Part shown: positions 1-8,078 of the stretch, piece by piece
How the letters are laid out: each line of letters starts with the position of its first letter
Position numbering within the stretch: the stretch's first letter is position 1
Origin: Bruticola sp004554425
GTDB taxonomy: Bacteria > Vulcanimicrobiota > Xenobia > Xenobiales > Xenobiaceae
Direction: 5' to 3'
DNA length: 64,000 nucleotides
Assembly (NCBI GenBank): GCA_958366945.1
Contig: CATXCY010000011.1
Location: 1-64,000 of the forward strand
The notes under the pieces: model-generated
What the model saw: the letters and a program-made list of their open reading frames with translations, nothing else
Told to the model about the DNA's origin: nothing
Database searches by the model: none
Translations under genes and position numbers: made by a program

Positions 1-2
1 AT

Positions 3-46
3 AGGAGCGTTAGCTCCTTAGAAGCCCATCACCTTTAGGTGATGGG
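3..46 (-). terminator. Tandem hairpins downstream of the S46 peptidase gene
   Basis: Two perfect inverted repeats lie just past the minus-strand peptidase stop: a 9-bp stem (25-33 with 38-46, loop TTTA) and a 6-bp stem (3-8 with 13-18, loop GTTA). No T-run follows in the minus direction, so this may be a factor-dependent terminator or a 3'-end stabilising structure rather than a classic intrinsic terminator. Confidence 0.45.
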
Positions 47-50
47 TAGT

Positions 51-2123
51 TCACTTGCTTGCCTTTGAATTAGGCAGAAGCTCTTCAAGTAGGGTGTCAG
101 CGTGATAGACGTTGCGCAAAGCTTCTAAAATAGCTGAAGAAGCTACCGAAATATGACGGGCCTTTACTTCGTCATAAACAAAGTTGCGTACCATACCAAA
201 CTGGTTGCGGTCAAAATTGAGGCCGACTAATTCACCTTTAGTATTGAGTACCGGACTGCCAGAATTGCCGCCAATAGTATCGGAAGTAGCTACGAAAACC
301 ATATTGGTATTGGGATTGACGTCTGCTTGATGATTGCGCCAAGATTGCGGTACTTGGAAAGGCACCGTGTTTTGGTGTTCCTCTGCACGTTCGTATAAAT
401 CGCCCAAAGTAGTGCGCCAATTTATCTCTTGATTGCCATCTTTATAGCCTTTTACTAGTCCGTAAGAAAGACGCAAAGTAAAGGTAGCGTCGGGAGGAGT
501 TGTCCCTTTATCAATTTTAAAGCGCTCGGAAGCTATTTGGGCATAGGCTTGTACTGAAGGAGCTTTAAAAATCTTTTCATAAGCTTGGCGTACTTGGCGA
601 GCGTCATTATCTACGGCCAGAGCCAGTTGGATCATGGCATCATCCGATTTTTCCAATTCAGACAAGCTGAGAGAAGCCAGACGCTGTCTCTCTTTAACGT
701 CGGCCAAACGGCAATTGTCTACCAAATAACTAGCGCGATCAGCCGGGCTCTGACCTTGCAAAACGATTTGTACTTGAGCATTATCGGCTCCTAAGCGCTC
801 GGCTAAGAAGGAAAAACTGGCGTTGAGACGGGCTTTTTCCACATCAGCATAAATAGGAGCGGGTGAGAAAAGCGTTTGCTTAAGCGAATCGAGCTTAGTA
901 GAATTGTATTCCGGCAAATGGAGCTGACTATTATCTTTTTCGCGAGCCAAACGGACGATATGTCTGGCTATAGAGAATAAAGGACTGGGGTAGGCGTCAG
1001 CTCGCTCCAAAAGGTTATAGGGCTCTTCAATAAGGCAAGCTTTTTGGCAAGCTTCTTCTATCTCTTGCCAAGGAGTTTGATCTTTTACCAAATTGCGCAA
1101 CTTGTCTTCTTGGGCTTTTTTGCGCTCCATAATAGAAGTTTGGCACAAACCTTGATACATACCGGTATAAGCTTTGCGTGAATTGGCAATAGAACGTATG
1201 TCATTGTTTATACGTCTGGCATTTTCGGGAGAGCGCTCGGCAAATTGTAAATAAGCGGCTTCCATGGCTCTGGCTCTGGCCAAGCGATAGGGCAAGCTGA
1301 AGTTGCGCGTATGTACTGTTTGGGCGTAGGTTTCTAAACGATTGGTTGTGCCGGGATGACCTACTACAAAGACTAAATCGTTTTCGGCCGCTCCTTGAGG
1401 ATTGATAGCAAAATAATGCTGTGGCTTTACCGGCTGGCCATTTTCGTAGACGCGGAAAATAGTAGCGTCTAAACAAGTGCGCGGATATTCGAAGTTGTCT
1501 GCGTCGCCGCCGAAGAAGGCTACACCTTGTTCGGGAGCCCACACTAAGCGCACATCGGTATATTTTTTATAAGTGTAAAGGCAATACTGTCCGCCTTGAT
1601 AAAGCGTCACTACGTCGCAGCGCAATTTGGTACGCTGGTTGGCTTCTTTTTCTATTTTGGCAATATTGGCTTTACGAATAGAGGAGGCTTTTTCGGCACT
1701 CATTTTAGAGGTAATAGAAGCATTTACTTGTTTGGTTACGTCGGTAATAGATTGCAAGCAATTGATTTCTAAGTTGGGCGCTTTAAGTTCTTGAGCTCTA
1801 GTTTTAGCTAAAAAACCTTCGGCGATTAAATTGCGCTCAGGAGTGCTCAATTCGGAAAGGGTTTCGTCAGCTATATGATGATTGGTAATAACTAAACCTT
1901 CGGGAGAAATAAAGCCTCCAGAGCCGCCGTTATTGAAACGCACTGCCGCGTGCATAGCGTCGTTGAGCCATTTGTCGCTCAGCTCAAAATGATACTTTTG
2001 AGCCAATTGAGCTTTGGGAGGAGCATTAAAAGGGAACATACCTTCGTCGGCATAGCTTAAAGAAGGCAAGGCTAAAGCTACAGCTGTGCCTAGTAATAAA
2101 GCGGAAAATTTAGGGTTAATCAT
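51..2123 (-). CDS. S46 family dipeptidyl-peptidase, DPP11-like
   Basis: Secreted or periplasmic serine peptidase that would remove N-terminal dipeptides from oligopeptides. Residues 1-25 form a signal peptide ending in S-Y-A. The 690-residue length fits family S46 (about 700). Family motifs are visible: TNHH at 80-83 (catalytic His, probably His83), GGDADN at 205-210 (Asp region) and GNSGSP at 619-624 (Ser621 by analogy with chymotrypsin-fold enzymes). The residue 18 positions after the serine is Arg639, in the sequence NFDRN. In characterised S46 enzymes an Arg here goes with Asp/Glu at P1 (DPP11), while Gly goes with hydrophobic P1 (DPP7). I therefore infer acidic P1 specificity. The gene is monocistronic and divergent from ktrA. 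The family assignment is firm; the specificity is inferred from one position. Confidence 0.9.
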   Translation of the reverse strand: MINPKFSALLLGTAVALALPSLSYADEGMFPFNAPPKAQLAQKYHFELSDKWLNDAMHAAVRFNNGGSGGFISPEGLVITNHHIADETLSELSTPERNLIAEGFLAKTRAQELKAPNLEINCLQSITDVTKQVNASITSKMSAEKASSIRKANIAKIEKEANQRTKLRCDVVTLYQGGQYCLYTYKKYTDVRLVWAPEQGVAFFGGDADNFEYPRTCLDATIFRVYENGQPVKPQHYFAINPQGAAENDLVFVVGHPGTTNRLETYAQTVHTRNFSLPYRLARARAMEAAYLQFAERSPENARRINNDIRSIANSRKAYTGMYQGLCQTSIMERKKAQEDKLRNLVKDQTPWQEIEEACQKACLIEEPYNLLERADAYPSPLFSIARHIVRLAREKDNSQLHLPEYNSTKLDSLKQTLFSPAPIYADVEKARLNASFSFLAERLGADNAQVQIVLQGQSPADRASYLVDNCRLADVKERQRLASLSLSELEKSDDAMIQLALAVDNDARQVRQAYEKIFKAPSVQAYAQIASERFKIDKGTTPPDATFTLRLSYGLVKGYKDGNQEINWRTTLGDLYERAEEHQNTVPFQVPQSWRNHQADVNPNTNMVFVATSDTIGGNSGSPVLNTKGELVGLNFDRNQFGMVRNFVYDEVKARHISVASSAILEALRNVYHADTLLEELLPNSKASK

Positions 2124-2294
2124 AGGGTAATATTTCCTATTAAGCGCTATTCTTTTCCTGCCGCTTGCTTTTGGGCTTTCTATTCAGTCTAAACAGCTAC
2201 TATATTTAGAGAGGTTTAGCGATTTGCACGACAAAAACTGCCCCTGAATATAAAACGATTTTCTTTTTAGTGTAGCTTTGAAGGGAATATTTCT

Positions 2295-2960
2295 ATGAGC
2301 CAGCAGATTCTCATTATAGGCTTAGGACAATTCGGCATGTCTTTGGCTAGAACGCTTTCTGAAAAGGGAGTAGAAGTTTTGGCCGTAGATCGCAATTTAG
2401 CCTTGGTGGAAGAAGCTTCCCTTTTTGTAGCTGACGCTATGCAAATTCGGGTTACTGACGAAACTGATATGGCTAGATTCGAGCCTTCCAAGCGCGACGC
2501 AGCCGTTTGTGCTATCGGTGACAGTTCTAAAGAAGATTCTATTATTTGTACCGCTCTATTAAGCCAATTGGGAGCGCCTTTTATTGTGGCTCGAGCGCGT
2601 GACTCTGTACATAAGCGCATTCTTAAAGCTGTGGGAGCCAATTTAGTAATAAATCCAGAACGTGAATTTGGCCGTCGTTTTGCCACACGTTTAATCAATC
2701 GCAATATGGTAGTAGATACAGATCTTGGAGACGACTGTCTGTTGACTGAAATTAGAGTGCAACCAGGCATGGTAGGTAAAAATTTAATAGAATTGGAGTT
2801 GCCTAAACGCTTTGGAGTTATGGTCGCTGGCATTCGCAGTTACGAAGATCCTTCAAAAATTATTCATCCCAATCCAAGCATACCTTTAAGAGCTGACGAT
2901 AGACTGATTATCGTCTCCAATGAACGGGCTATTGCCGAGTTGCAAAAAAACTTTCGCTAA
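2295..2960 (+). CDS. ktrA: KtrA/TrkA-type K+ channel regulatory subunit (RCK)
   Basis: Cytoplasmic gating ring for the potassium channel encoded 12 bp downstream. The N-terminal RCK_N Rossmann domain shows GLGQFG at 9-14 and the ribose-binding acidic Asp32 at the end of strand 2. An RCK_C domain occupies roughly residues 140-218. The length of 221 residues matches single-RCK KtrA proteins, not the doubled E. coli TrkA. The ATG is preceded by GAAGGG (2280-2285). The close coupling to the TrkH/KtrB gene makes a two-gene channel operon very likely; nucleotide ligands (ATP/ADP or NAD(H)) are known for the family but not shown here. Confidence 0.92.
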   Translation: MSQQILIIGLGQFGMSLARTLSEKGVEVLAVDRNLALVEEASLFVADAMQIRVTDETDMARFEPSKRDAAVCAIGDSSKEDSIICTALLSQLGAPFIVARARDSVHKRILKAVGANLVINPEREFGRRFATRLINRNMVVDTDLGDDCLLTEIRVQPGMVGKNLIELELPKRFGVMVAGIRSYEDPSKIIHPNPSIPLRADDRLIIVSNERAIAELQKNFR

Positions 2961-2972
2961 AAGTATTGAGCT

Positions 2973-5006
2973 ATGCTAAATAAAGTTGCGGCCATATATA
3001 ATCGTTTCGGCGAAGCGACCAGCGGTTCTGCTTTCAGTAGTGCAGCCATAACCTTGGCCCCTTTGGCTTTTATCTTTTTAGGGCTGGATTTAGATGATGG
3101 CTCAATGTCGCTTTTTAGAAGCACTTGCGCTGTCCTTACGCTTATATTTACAGTTTTTATTGGGCTTTTTTGGGATAGGCATCCTAGCCTAGGCAAATAC
3201 TTGGCTTTAGCCGACGCCTTAGCTTGCGTCGGCGCCGCCGGACGTTATCTTTTCAGCGATCCTTTTTCGGCTTTGACAGTTTTTGTAGCCGTTTCTGTTT
3301 TGGTAAACGCCGTCGTCCATTATCAGGGCGATGATAAAACGCAAACTAAGTATTCTAAACAAGAAGGAATAGAATCTATCGGCGGCGCGGTAGGTGGTTT
3401 TGCCGGTCTATTTTTTATTACTTGGTTCCTCTGTGGCCTAGATAATCAATTAGGTTTATCTTTATGCGCTTGCGGTGGCTTAATTTGTCAGTTGATATTT
3501 TATAAATGGTCGCTGAAGCTTAAGTCGCGCTTACCTAAAACTATCGTTCTAATTTGTTTTTTTTCTATTTGCTTAAGTTTTATCGCTCAGGGAACTTGGC
3601 TTACTGTCACTTGTTTGGCTTTAACGATCTTCTTAGATGTCTTTTTTGTCAACAGCTACGGCAATTTGAAGCTGCGTGAAGATTTTGGTGTAGACTTTTT
3701 CCTCAATCGTCCAGCCCGTTTCCTGTTGCTGACTTTTGTGCTTCTTTGCACAGTCGGTTCTGTTTTGCTTTATTTGCCCATTTCTTCAGATAGCAGCTTA
3801 AATTATATAGATGCTGCTTTTATGGCTGTAAGCGCTTCTTGCGTAACTGGTTTAACTTGCTTAGACTTAGAACACGATTTTACCGTTTACGGCAAGGTCT
3901 TTTTAGCTATTTTAGTGCAACTGGGTGGCTTAGGCATGATGGGTACGGCCTCTCTGGCTATGCATGCTATGGGACGCAGGCTCAGTTTGCGCCATGAGCG
4001 TCTGTTGGCTTCGCTTTCAGAAACGGAAAGCGGCCCCAATCTTATGCGCTCCCTTTATATTATCGTTATTTATGTCTTTGTTTTAGAAAGTATCGGCGCT
4101 TCGGTAATGACTATTTGCCTAATGGGGCGGGGAATGCCATTTTCTGAAGCTTTTGGCAAAGCCGCTTTTATGGCCATTTCTGCTTTTTGTAATGCTGGCA
4201 TGACTCCAGAAAGTGGCAATTTAGTAAATTATGTTCACACTCCTGGCATATTATATACTGTGGCAATTTTAGTTATTTGTGGAGGTATGTCGCCTTTAAC
4301 TTTTTGGGCTTTGCCCTTATGGTTTAGACGCCGTCATATATCTTTGGCTAGTTTTTTAGCTTTGGCAACTACGGCTTTATTATTGCTTTTAGGTACTGTT
4401 GCTTATCTTACATTGGAATGGAATGGCATTTTTGCTCAGTTAGCTCCGTTTGATAAATTGCATAACGCTTTTTTCCTCTCGGCTGTAGGGCGAACGGCTG
4501 GTTTTAATGCTGTCGACGTCAGCACCTTAAGTCCATTAAGCACGCTCATGACTCTCGTTTTTATGCTTATAGGCGGCTGTCCCGGAGGTACTGCTGGCGG
4601 TATGAAAACTGTCACGGTGGCTATTATGTTTTTGTCCTTTTGGTCTGATTTAAATCAAGAAAAAGAAGTTGTTTGCCGTCGTCGTCTGGTACCACACTAT
4701 GTGGTTAGGCGCACTATTACTATTTTAGTAGCTTTTATGCTTACTTTAACCGCCGCTTTAATTTTACTCTTTATGACTCAGACTATTGCTCCTAAGTTGT
4801 TGCTTTTTGAGGCGGTTTCAGCTCTGGGAACCGTCGGCTTGAGCTTAGGGGCTACTTCTCAGCTAGACGAGATAGGCAAAATTATCGTTATGTTTACGAT
4901 GTTTTGTGGCAGAATCGGGCCTATTTCTATTTTTGCCGTTATGGCTGATGACAAATCTGTTAAACACGAAGTAGGGTATCCTCAAGAGCATATTCCTCTA
5001 ACTTAG
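2973..5006 (+). CDS. ktrB: KtrB/TrkH potassium channel subunit with N-terminal membrane extension
   Basis: Integral inner-membrane K+ translocating subunit partnered with KtrA. The four pore-loop (selectivity filter) signatures of the TrkH/KtrB superfamily are present: SCVTGLTCLD near 288, AFCNAGM near 404, VGRTAGFN near 505 and LGTVGLSLG near 618. The catalytic core begins at about residue 240. The first 235 or so residues are an additional hydrophobic region, probably about six transmembrane segments, which makes this protein 677 residues against about 450-490 for typical KtrB/TrkH. Enlarged TrkH proteins are known in some phyla; the role of the extension is unknown. Starts 12 bp after ktrA. 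Confidence 0.9.
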   Translation: MLNKVAAIYNRFGEATSGSAFSSAAITLAPLAFIFLGLDLDDGSMSLFRSTCAVLTLIFTVFIGLFWDRHPSLGKYLALADALACVGAAGRYLFSDPFSALTVFVAVSVLVNAVVHYQGDDKTQTKYSKQEGIESIGGAVGGFAGLFFITWFLCGLDNQLGLSLCACGGLICQLIFYKWSLKLKSRLPKTIVLICFFSICLSFIAQGTWLTVTCLALTIFLDVFFVNSYGNLKLREDFGVDFFLNRPARFLLLTFVLLCTVGSVLLYLPISSDSSLNYIDAAFMAVSASCVTGLTCLDLEHDFTVYGKVFLAILVQLGGLGMMGTASLAMHAMGRRLSLRHERLLASLSETESGPNLMRSLYIIVIYVFVLESIGASVMTICLMGRGMPFSEAFGKAAFMAISAFCNAGMTPESGNLVNYVHTPGILYTVAILVICGGMSPLTFWALPLWFRRRHISLASFLALATTALLLLLGTVAYLTLEWNGIFAQLAPFDKLHNAFFLSAVGRTAGFNAVDVSTLSPLSTLMTLVFMLIGGCPGGTAGGMKTVTVAIMFLSFWSDLNQEKEVVCRRRLVPHYVVRRTITILVAFMLTLTAALILLFMTQTIAPKLLLFEAVSALGTVGLSLGATSQLDEIGKIIVMFTMFCGRIGPISIFAVMADDKSVKHEVGYPQEHIPLT

Positions 5007-5039
5007 TGTGAAAGTTGACTCTAGCGGAGGATAAAAAAT

Positions 5040-5696
5040 ATGAGAATTGCAAAATCGATTAAAATAAGTATTTGGTGCTTTATACTTTTCAATTTGGCTG
5101 TGGCTTACTGCTGCATTTGGATCTTCGCCCGTATGTTGCCTTCTATAGAAGCGGTCATGGCCAATAACGAAACAACTATTCATGCTTCTATGGGTATGAT
5201 GGCTATGCTCACTCAGGAGAATAGCGGACTTATTCGCAGAGTTAAAGCCAAACCTAAATTTGAGCATTTTTTGCGAGAGGCGGAAAGTTGCGTCAGCGAA
5301 GAGGGAGAACAAAATTATATAGACATTATTAGGCTGAATTACCAAGCTGCTTTTGATAGAAAAAAACTAGAATTTAATATTGTAGTTGATGCTATTGTAC
5401 AACTGGAAAGGCTCAATCAGAAAGCTATGCATAATTCTATCAAGCAAGCCGAACATATGGGACGCACTGGAGCTTGGGGAATAGTCTTTATGGCAGCCAT
5501 GAATTTTGTAGCTGGTCTAATCTTTTTGCACAACCTAAATATAAAATTTATTGAGCCGCTAGAAGAAGTTGAACATACTATCAATGACTTCAAAAAAGGT
5601 AACACTATGCGCCGTTGTGTCGTCTCTAACCAACCAATGGGTATGGAAAAAGTTATGCGCAATTTGAATGATCTTTTAGACTCAATCAGTAAGTGA
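5040..5696 (+). CDS. Membrane sensor-like protein ending in a HAMP domain
   Basis: Unnamed protein, 218 residues, with the front half of a chemoreceptor or histidine kinase and no output domain. TM1 is at about 10-31, a helical extracytoplasmic segment at 32-143, TM2 at about 145-165, then a HAMP-like stretch (IEPLEEVEHTINDF, a basic GNTMRR turn, and a second amphipathic helix) up to the C-terminus. A strong ribosome site AGCGGAGG (5023-5030) lies 9 nt before the ATG. It follows ktrB by 33 bp, so it is probably cotranscribed with the K+ channel. Function is not known; it might signal to a separate partner or modulate the channel. The gene ends cleanly, with no kinase or MCP domain in any frame downstream. 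Confidence 0.75.
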   Translation: MRIAKSIKISIWCFILFNLAVAYCCIWIFARMLPSIEAVMANNETTIHASMGMMAMLTQENSGLIRRVKAKPKFEHFLREAESCVSEEGEQNYIDIIRLNYQAAFDRKKLEFNIVVDAIVQLERLNQKAMHNSIKQAEHMGRTGAWGIVFMAAMNFVAGLIFLHNLNIKFIEPLEEVEHTINDFKKGNTMRRCVVSNQPMGMEKVMRNLNDLLDSISK

Positions 5697-5729
5697 ATTT
5701 TTCTGTTTAATCATGGAGTATAAATGTAA

Positions 5730-6680
5730 ATGAAACTCAATCATTATACGGTTATTGACGTTGAGTTGGCTAACTTCCAGCCCCATTCTATTTGTCAAAT
5801 TGCTATTCAAGAAGTTCTTAATGGCCAAGTTGTTTTTGAAGCTTCTTCCTTGATAAATCCTCACGAGAGGTTCTCTCCTGTTTGTGTGGGAGTACATGGC
5901 ATAGAGTATAGTGATGTAAAAAATGCTCCTACTTTTGCTCAATATTGGCCTACAATAGAAAAACATTGCTTAAATACCGTTTTAGTGGCTCATAATGCTA
6001 TTTTTGATGTTTCAGCCTTAAATGCGTCTTTGGAAAAATATCATATTTTGCTGGATGACAATTTTACTTATGTTTGTACTATGCTTTTAGCCAAACGTCT
6101 TTTGCCTGAGCGGGTCAGTAAATCAAGAAAAAAAGTGCTCCCTGGAGAAGATTCTACCAAATATGGCTTCGGCTTAGCCTCTTTATGTCAACATTATCAT
6201 ATCAATATGCTTAAACATCATGACGCTTTTTCCGATGTGGTAGCTTGTCGCTGTTTATTGCAAAAATTGTTGGAATATGGCGAACTGGTCGCTGCCGATT
6301 TTCACGAATTTCGTCGTCCTGTTTCTAATACTTTAGTTGCAGCTTTAATAGCTTCCGGACAGGCCAATACGTGCACTTTACCTAAAATTGGACAAAATGG
6401 TGTGCGATATTGTCTTGCTGGTAAATTCTCTTGTGGATCTCGTTCTTCAGTAACGAAAATGATAGAAGAAACTGGCGGTATAGTGAGTTCTTCGGTGCAA
6501 TTAGATACAGATTATTTAGTTGTGGGCAGTCGGCGCGGTTTAAAAACCGGTATTTCTACAAAAGAGCAAAAAGCCGGACAAATGATAAAGCAAGGCTATC
6601 TTTTGGCTATTGTCGGTGAAGAAGAATTGTTGCAAGGTATAAAGTTTTCTCAATTAGGAGCAGAAATGGGTGAGGGCTAG
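5730..6680 (+). CDS. DnaQ-like 3'-5' exonuclease with C-terminal BRCT domain
   Basis: DEDDh exonuclease, likely acting on DNA ends in repair or proofreading. Exo I motif is VIDVE (Asp10, Glu12), Exo II is HNAIFDVSAL near 87-96, and Exo III is HDAFSDVVAC near 160-170, whose His identifies the DEDDh subclass. Residues about 222-306 look like a BRCT domain (FSCGSRSSVTKMIEETGG, then YLVVG). Exonuclease plus BRCT fusions of about 300 residues are known in many bacteria and are distinct from the pol III epsilon subunit. GGAG at 5715-5718 supports the chosen ATG. It ends 3 bp from the convergent gene 6684-7622. Confidence 0.85.
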   Translation: MKLNHYTVIDVELANFQPHSICQIAIQEVLNGQVVFEASSLINPHERFSPVCVGVHGIEYSDVKNAPTFAQYWPTIEKHCLNTVLVAHNAIFDVSALNASLEKYHILLDDNFTYVCTMLLAKRLLPERVSKSRKKVLPGEDSTKYGFGLASLCQHYHINMLKHHDAFSDVVACRCLLQKLLEYGELVAADFHEFRRPVSNTLVAALIASGQANTCTLPKIGQNGVRYCLAGKFSCGSRSSVTKMIEETGGIVSSSVQLDTDYLVVGSRRGLKTGISTKEQKAGQMIKQGYLLAIVGEEELLQGIKFSQLGAEMGEG

Positions 6681-6683
6681 CTG

Positions 6684-7622
6684 TCAACGCTTGGCCTTTT
6701 CTAAAGCTTCAATAGCTTTTTTTAAACTTGCTTGAGTGGGATCGTCTTCGACGGGGCCGTTGGCATATAGCGGTTTGCGGCTGAGACTTTTATTGATATA
6801 GAGCTTTTGTTCTTTACTAAGGAGTTGAGCTATCTTTTCATTAGCTTGGCTTTCGGCATATTTGCCATTTTCCGCTTCTTCGATCAACTTAAGTACATAA
6901 CGAGCCTGAATTTGACTAAGGGCCAGTTCGCCGCCAGCTTTTTCTAGAAGCATAATAGCTATTAGGCAGCGTTCATAATCATTATTAACGCGCTGTTTAC
7001 TGTTTTTTTGCAACATTTGCATATACTGGTCAGAGTGGCCTGGACTGATTGTTGCTGATTTATTGGAAGATGGCAAATTACTTAAATGAGCTTGGGCCAT
7101 TTGCATGGTAAGCTGAGCCGAATCGGCTGGACTTAATTCCTTTTTTGAATCGTTAGAATTGTTGCCCAAGGCTGATTTTAAATGTAAAGTTCCGGAAGAA
7201 GGCTTCTTAGCTGTTGGTGGAGCCGAACCGACAAAAATTGAGCTGGAATTATTTACTTGAGGCATACCGACGCGGGTAGGCACATTTTGAGGAGCATTTT
7301 CACCAAAACCGACAGCTACATTTCCGGTATTAGATTGCTTGGTAGATTCGGCAAATTGGCCTTTAGGATCTCGGCCCGGAGTAGGCTGAAGTTGTAAAGG
7401 TTGGCTTTTATCTTGGTTGGTTTCGTTTATTTCAGGCTCAATTTCAGACAAAAAAGCAGCCGAAGAGTTTTTGTTATCGTGGCCTTGAAAGACCAAGTTT
7501 TTGTCCGCTTGAGAGAGTGGCCCTATTTCTCCAATTTTGCTCGTAAAGATAAAGTAAAGCTGCACAGCCACAAACACGACGGCAGCCAGCAAAACGGCTC
7601 TGGTCAACTTAAAGCGAAACAT
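6684..7622 (-). CDS. Membrane-anchored protein of unknown function
   Basis: Not recognised. 312 residues with one N-terminal transmembrane or signal-anchor segment (about 8-28), a long low-complexity Gln/Ser/Pro/Asn linker (about 30-205), then a helical C-terminal domain (about 210-312) that begins near ERCLIAIMLLEKAGGELALS and contains many Lys/Glu/Ala. Topology suggests a periplasmic protein tethered to the inner membrane. It converges on the exonuclease gene with a 3-bp gap. Its first codons and upstream 55 bp are duplicated at 9670-9742, bracketing the accessory cassette. Confidence 0.7.
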   Translation of the reverse strand: MFRFKLTRAVLLAAVVFVAVQLYFIFTSKIGEIGPLSQADKNLVFQGHDNKNSSAAFLSEIEPEINETNQDKSQPLQLQPTPGRDPKGQFAESTKQSNTGNVAVGFGENAPQNVPTRVGMPQVNNSSSIFVGSAPPTAKKPSSGTLHLKSALGNNSNDSKKELSPADSAQLTMQMAQAHLSNLPSSNKSATISPGHSDQYMQMLQKNSKQRVNNDYERCLIAIMLLEKAGGELALSQIQARYVLKLIEEAENGKYAESQANEKIAQLLSKEQKLYINKSLSRKPLYANGPVEDDPTQASLKKAIEALEKAKR

Positions 7623-7678
7623 GGCCGCTTATTAGCAAACTGAACTTAAAAATACCTGCTAACGGCTGGCTTCTTCTT
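7606..7678. repeat. 73-bp direct repeat, left copy
   Basis: This segment covers the first codons of the minus-strand gene at 6684-7622 plus its upstream region. It recurs at 9670-9742 with 70 of 73 bases identical, the first 54 perfectly. Together the copies bracket accessory cassette A. Confidence 0.9.
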
Positions 7679-7771
7679 ATCTAGTCTGTTGACGAAACTT
7701 CCAGCTTCTACGCTGTAGAGCTGCTTCAATTTAAAGGCAATGTTTTCTTATCTTTTAGCGCGGCTCCCTTC

Positions 7772-7811
7772 AAAAAGCCCTTCGCTTAATACCATAACGA
7801 AGGGCTTTTTT
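7772..7811 (+). terminator. Intrinsic terminator at the head of cassette A
   Basis: A 13-bp stem AAAAAGCCCTTCG / CGAAGGGCTTTTT with a 13-nt loop, followed by T residues. The equivalent hairpin in copy B directly follows the ABC exporter gene, suggesting it travelled with the cassette as the upstream gene's terminator. Here no plus-strand gene precedes it. Confidence 0.8.
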
Positions 7812-7838
7812 ATGCTTTATAGACAAAAATAGTATCTA

Positions 7839-7867
7839 TTGACAGTAGCTAAAAGGTTTGCTTATAT
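7839..7867 (+). promoter_or_regulatory. Sigma70-type promoter of cassette A
   Basis: A consensus TTGACA (7839-7844), 17-bp spacer and TTATAT (7862-7867), with overlapping TATACT at 7865-7870. Both boxes are conserved in copy B. Transcription would start near 7875, giving a leader of about 200 nt before gene X. Confidence 0.7.
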
Positions 7868-7950
7868 ACTAGCATATGCTTCCGTCGAGGAGCTATTTAT
7901 ATAAAAAGTATCGAGTATAGATTAAATATTTTAGATAAAAATTAGAGCAA

Positions 7951-8052
7951 ATGGCCGGGGCGTCGGGAGATACCCAGGGCACCAAGATATTAGAAATTCA
8001 GAATAAATTAGAAACAGTAAAGAAGAGATTAACCTCGTCGGCAGGGGCATAA
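7951..8052 (+). CDS. Small leader ORF (33 residues), cassette A
   Basis: An ATG-initiated frame of 33 codons within the cassette leader. It starts MAGASGDTQGTK and continues as an amphipathic, Lys-rich helix-like segment ending in SSAGA. The first 33 bases are strikingly GC-rich inside an AT-rich leader and use GGG, GCG and TCG codons that neighbours rarely use. The 48 nt from the ATG are identical in copy B. No good ribosome site precedes it (only AGAG). It could be a leader peptide, a small protein, or a structured RNA element that happens to be open; I favour none strongly. Confidence 0.35.
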   Translation: MAGASGDTQGTKILEIQNKLETVKKRLTSSAGA

Positions 8053-8078
8053 ATTTTAATTTTGGAGGCTTACTCCTC

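Noticed and set aside
1201..1542. Overlapping frames inside the S46, topoisomerase and aspS genes
   Set aside because: They lie wholly within strong genes on the opposite strand or another frame, have no ribosome sites and no recognisable domains.
7871..8078. Known riboswitch in the cassette leader
   Set aside because: I compared it by eye with the main riboswitch classes (c-di-GMP, THF, ZTP, fluoride, guanidine, SAH, preQ1, cobalamin) and found no matching core; a covariance-model search would be needed to settle it.
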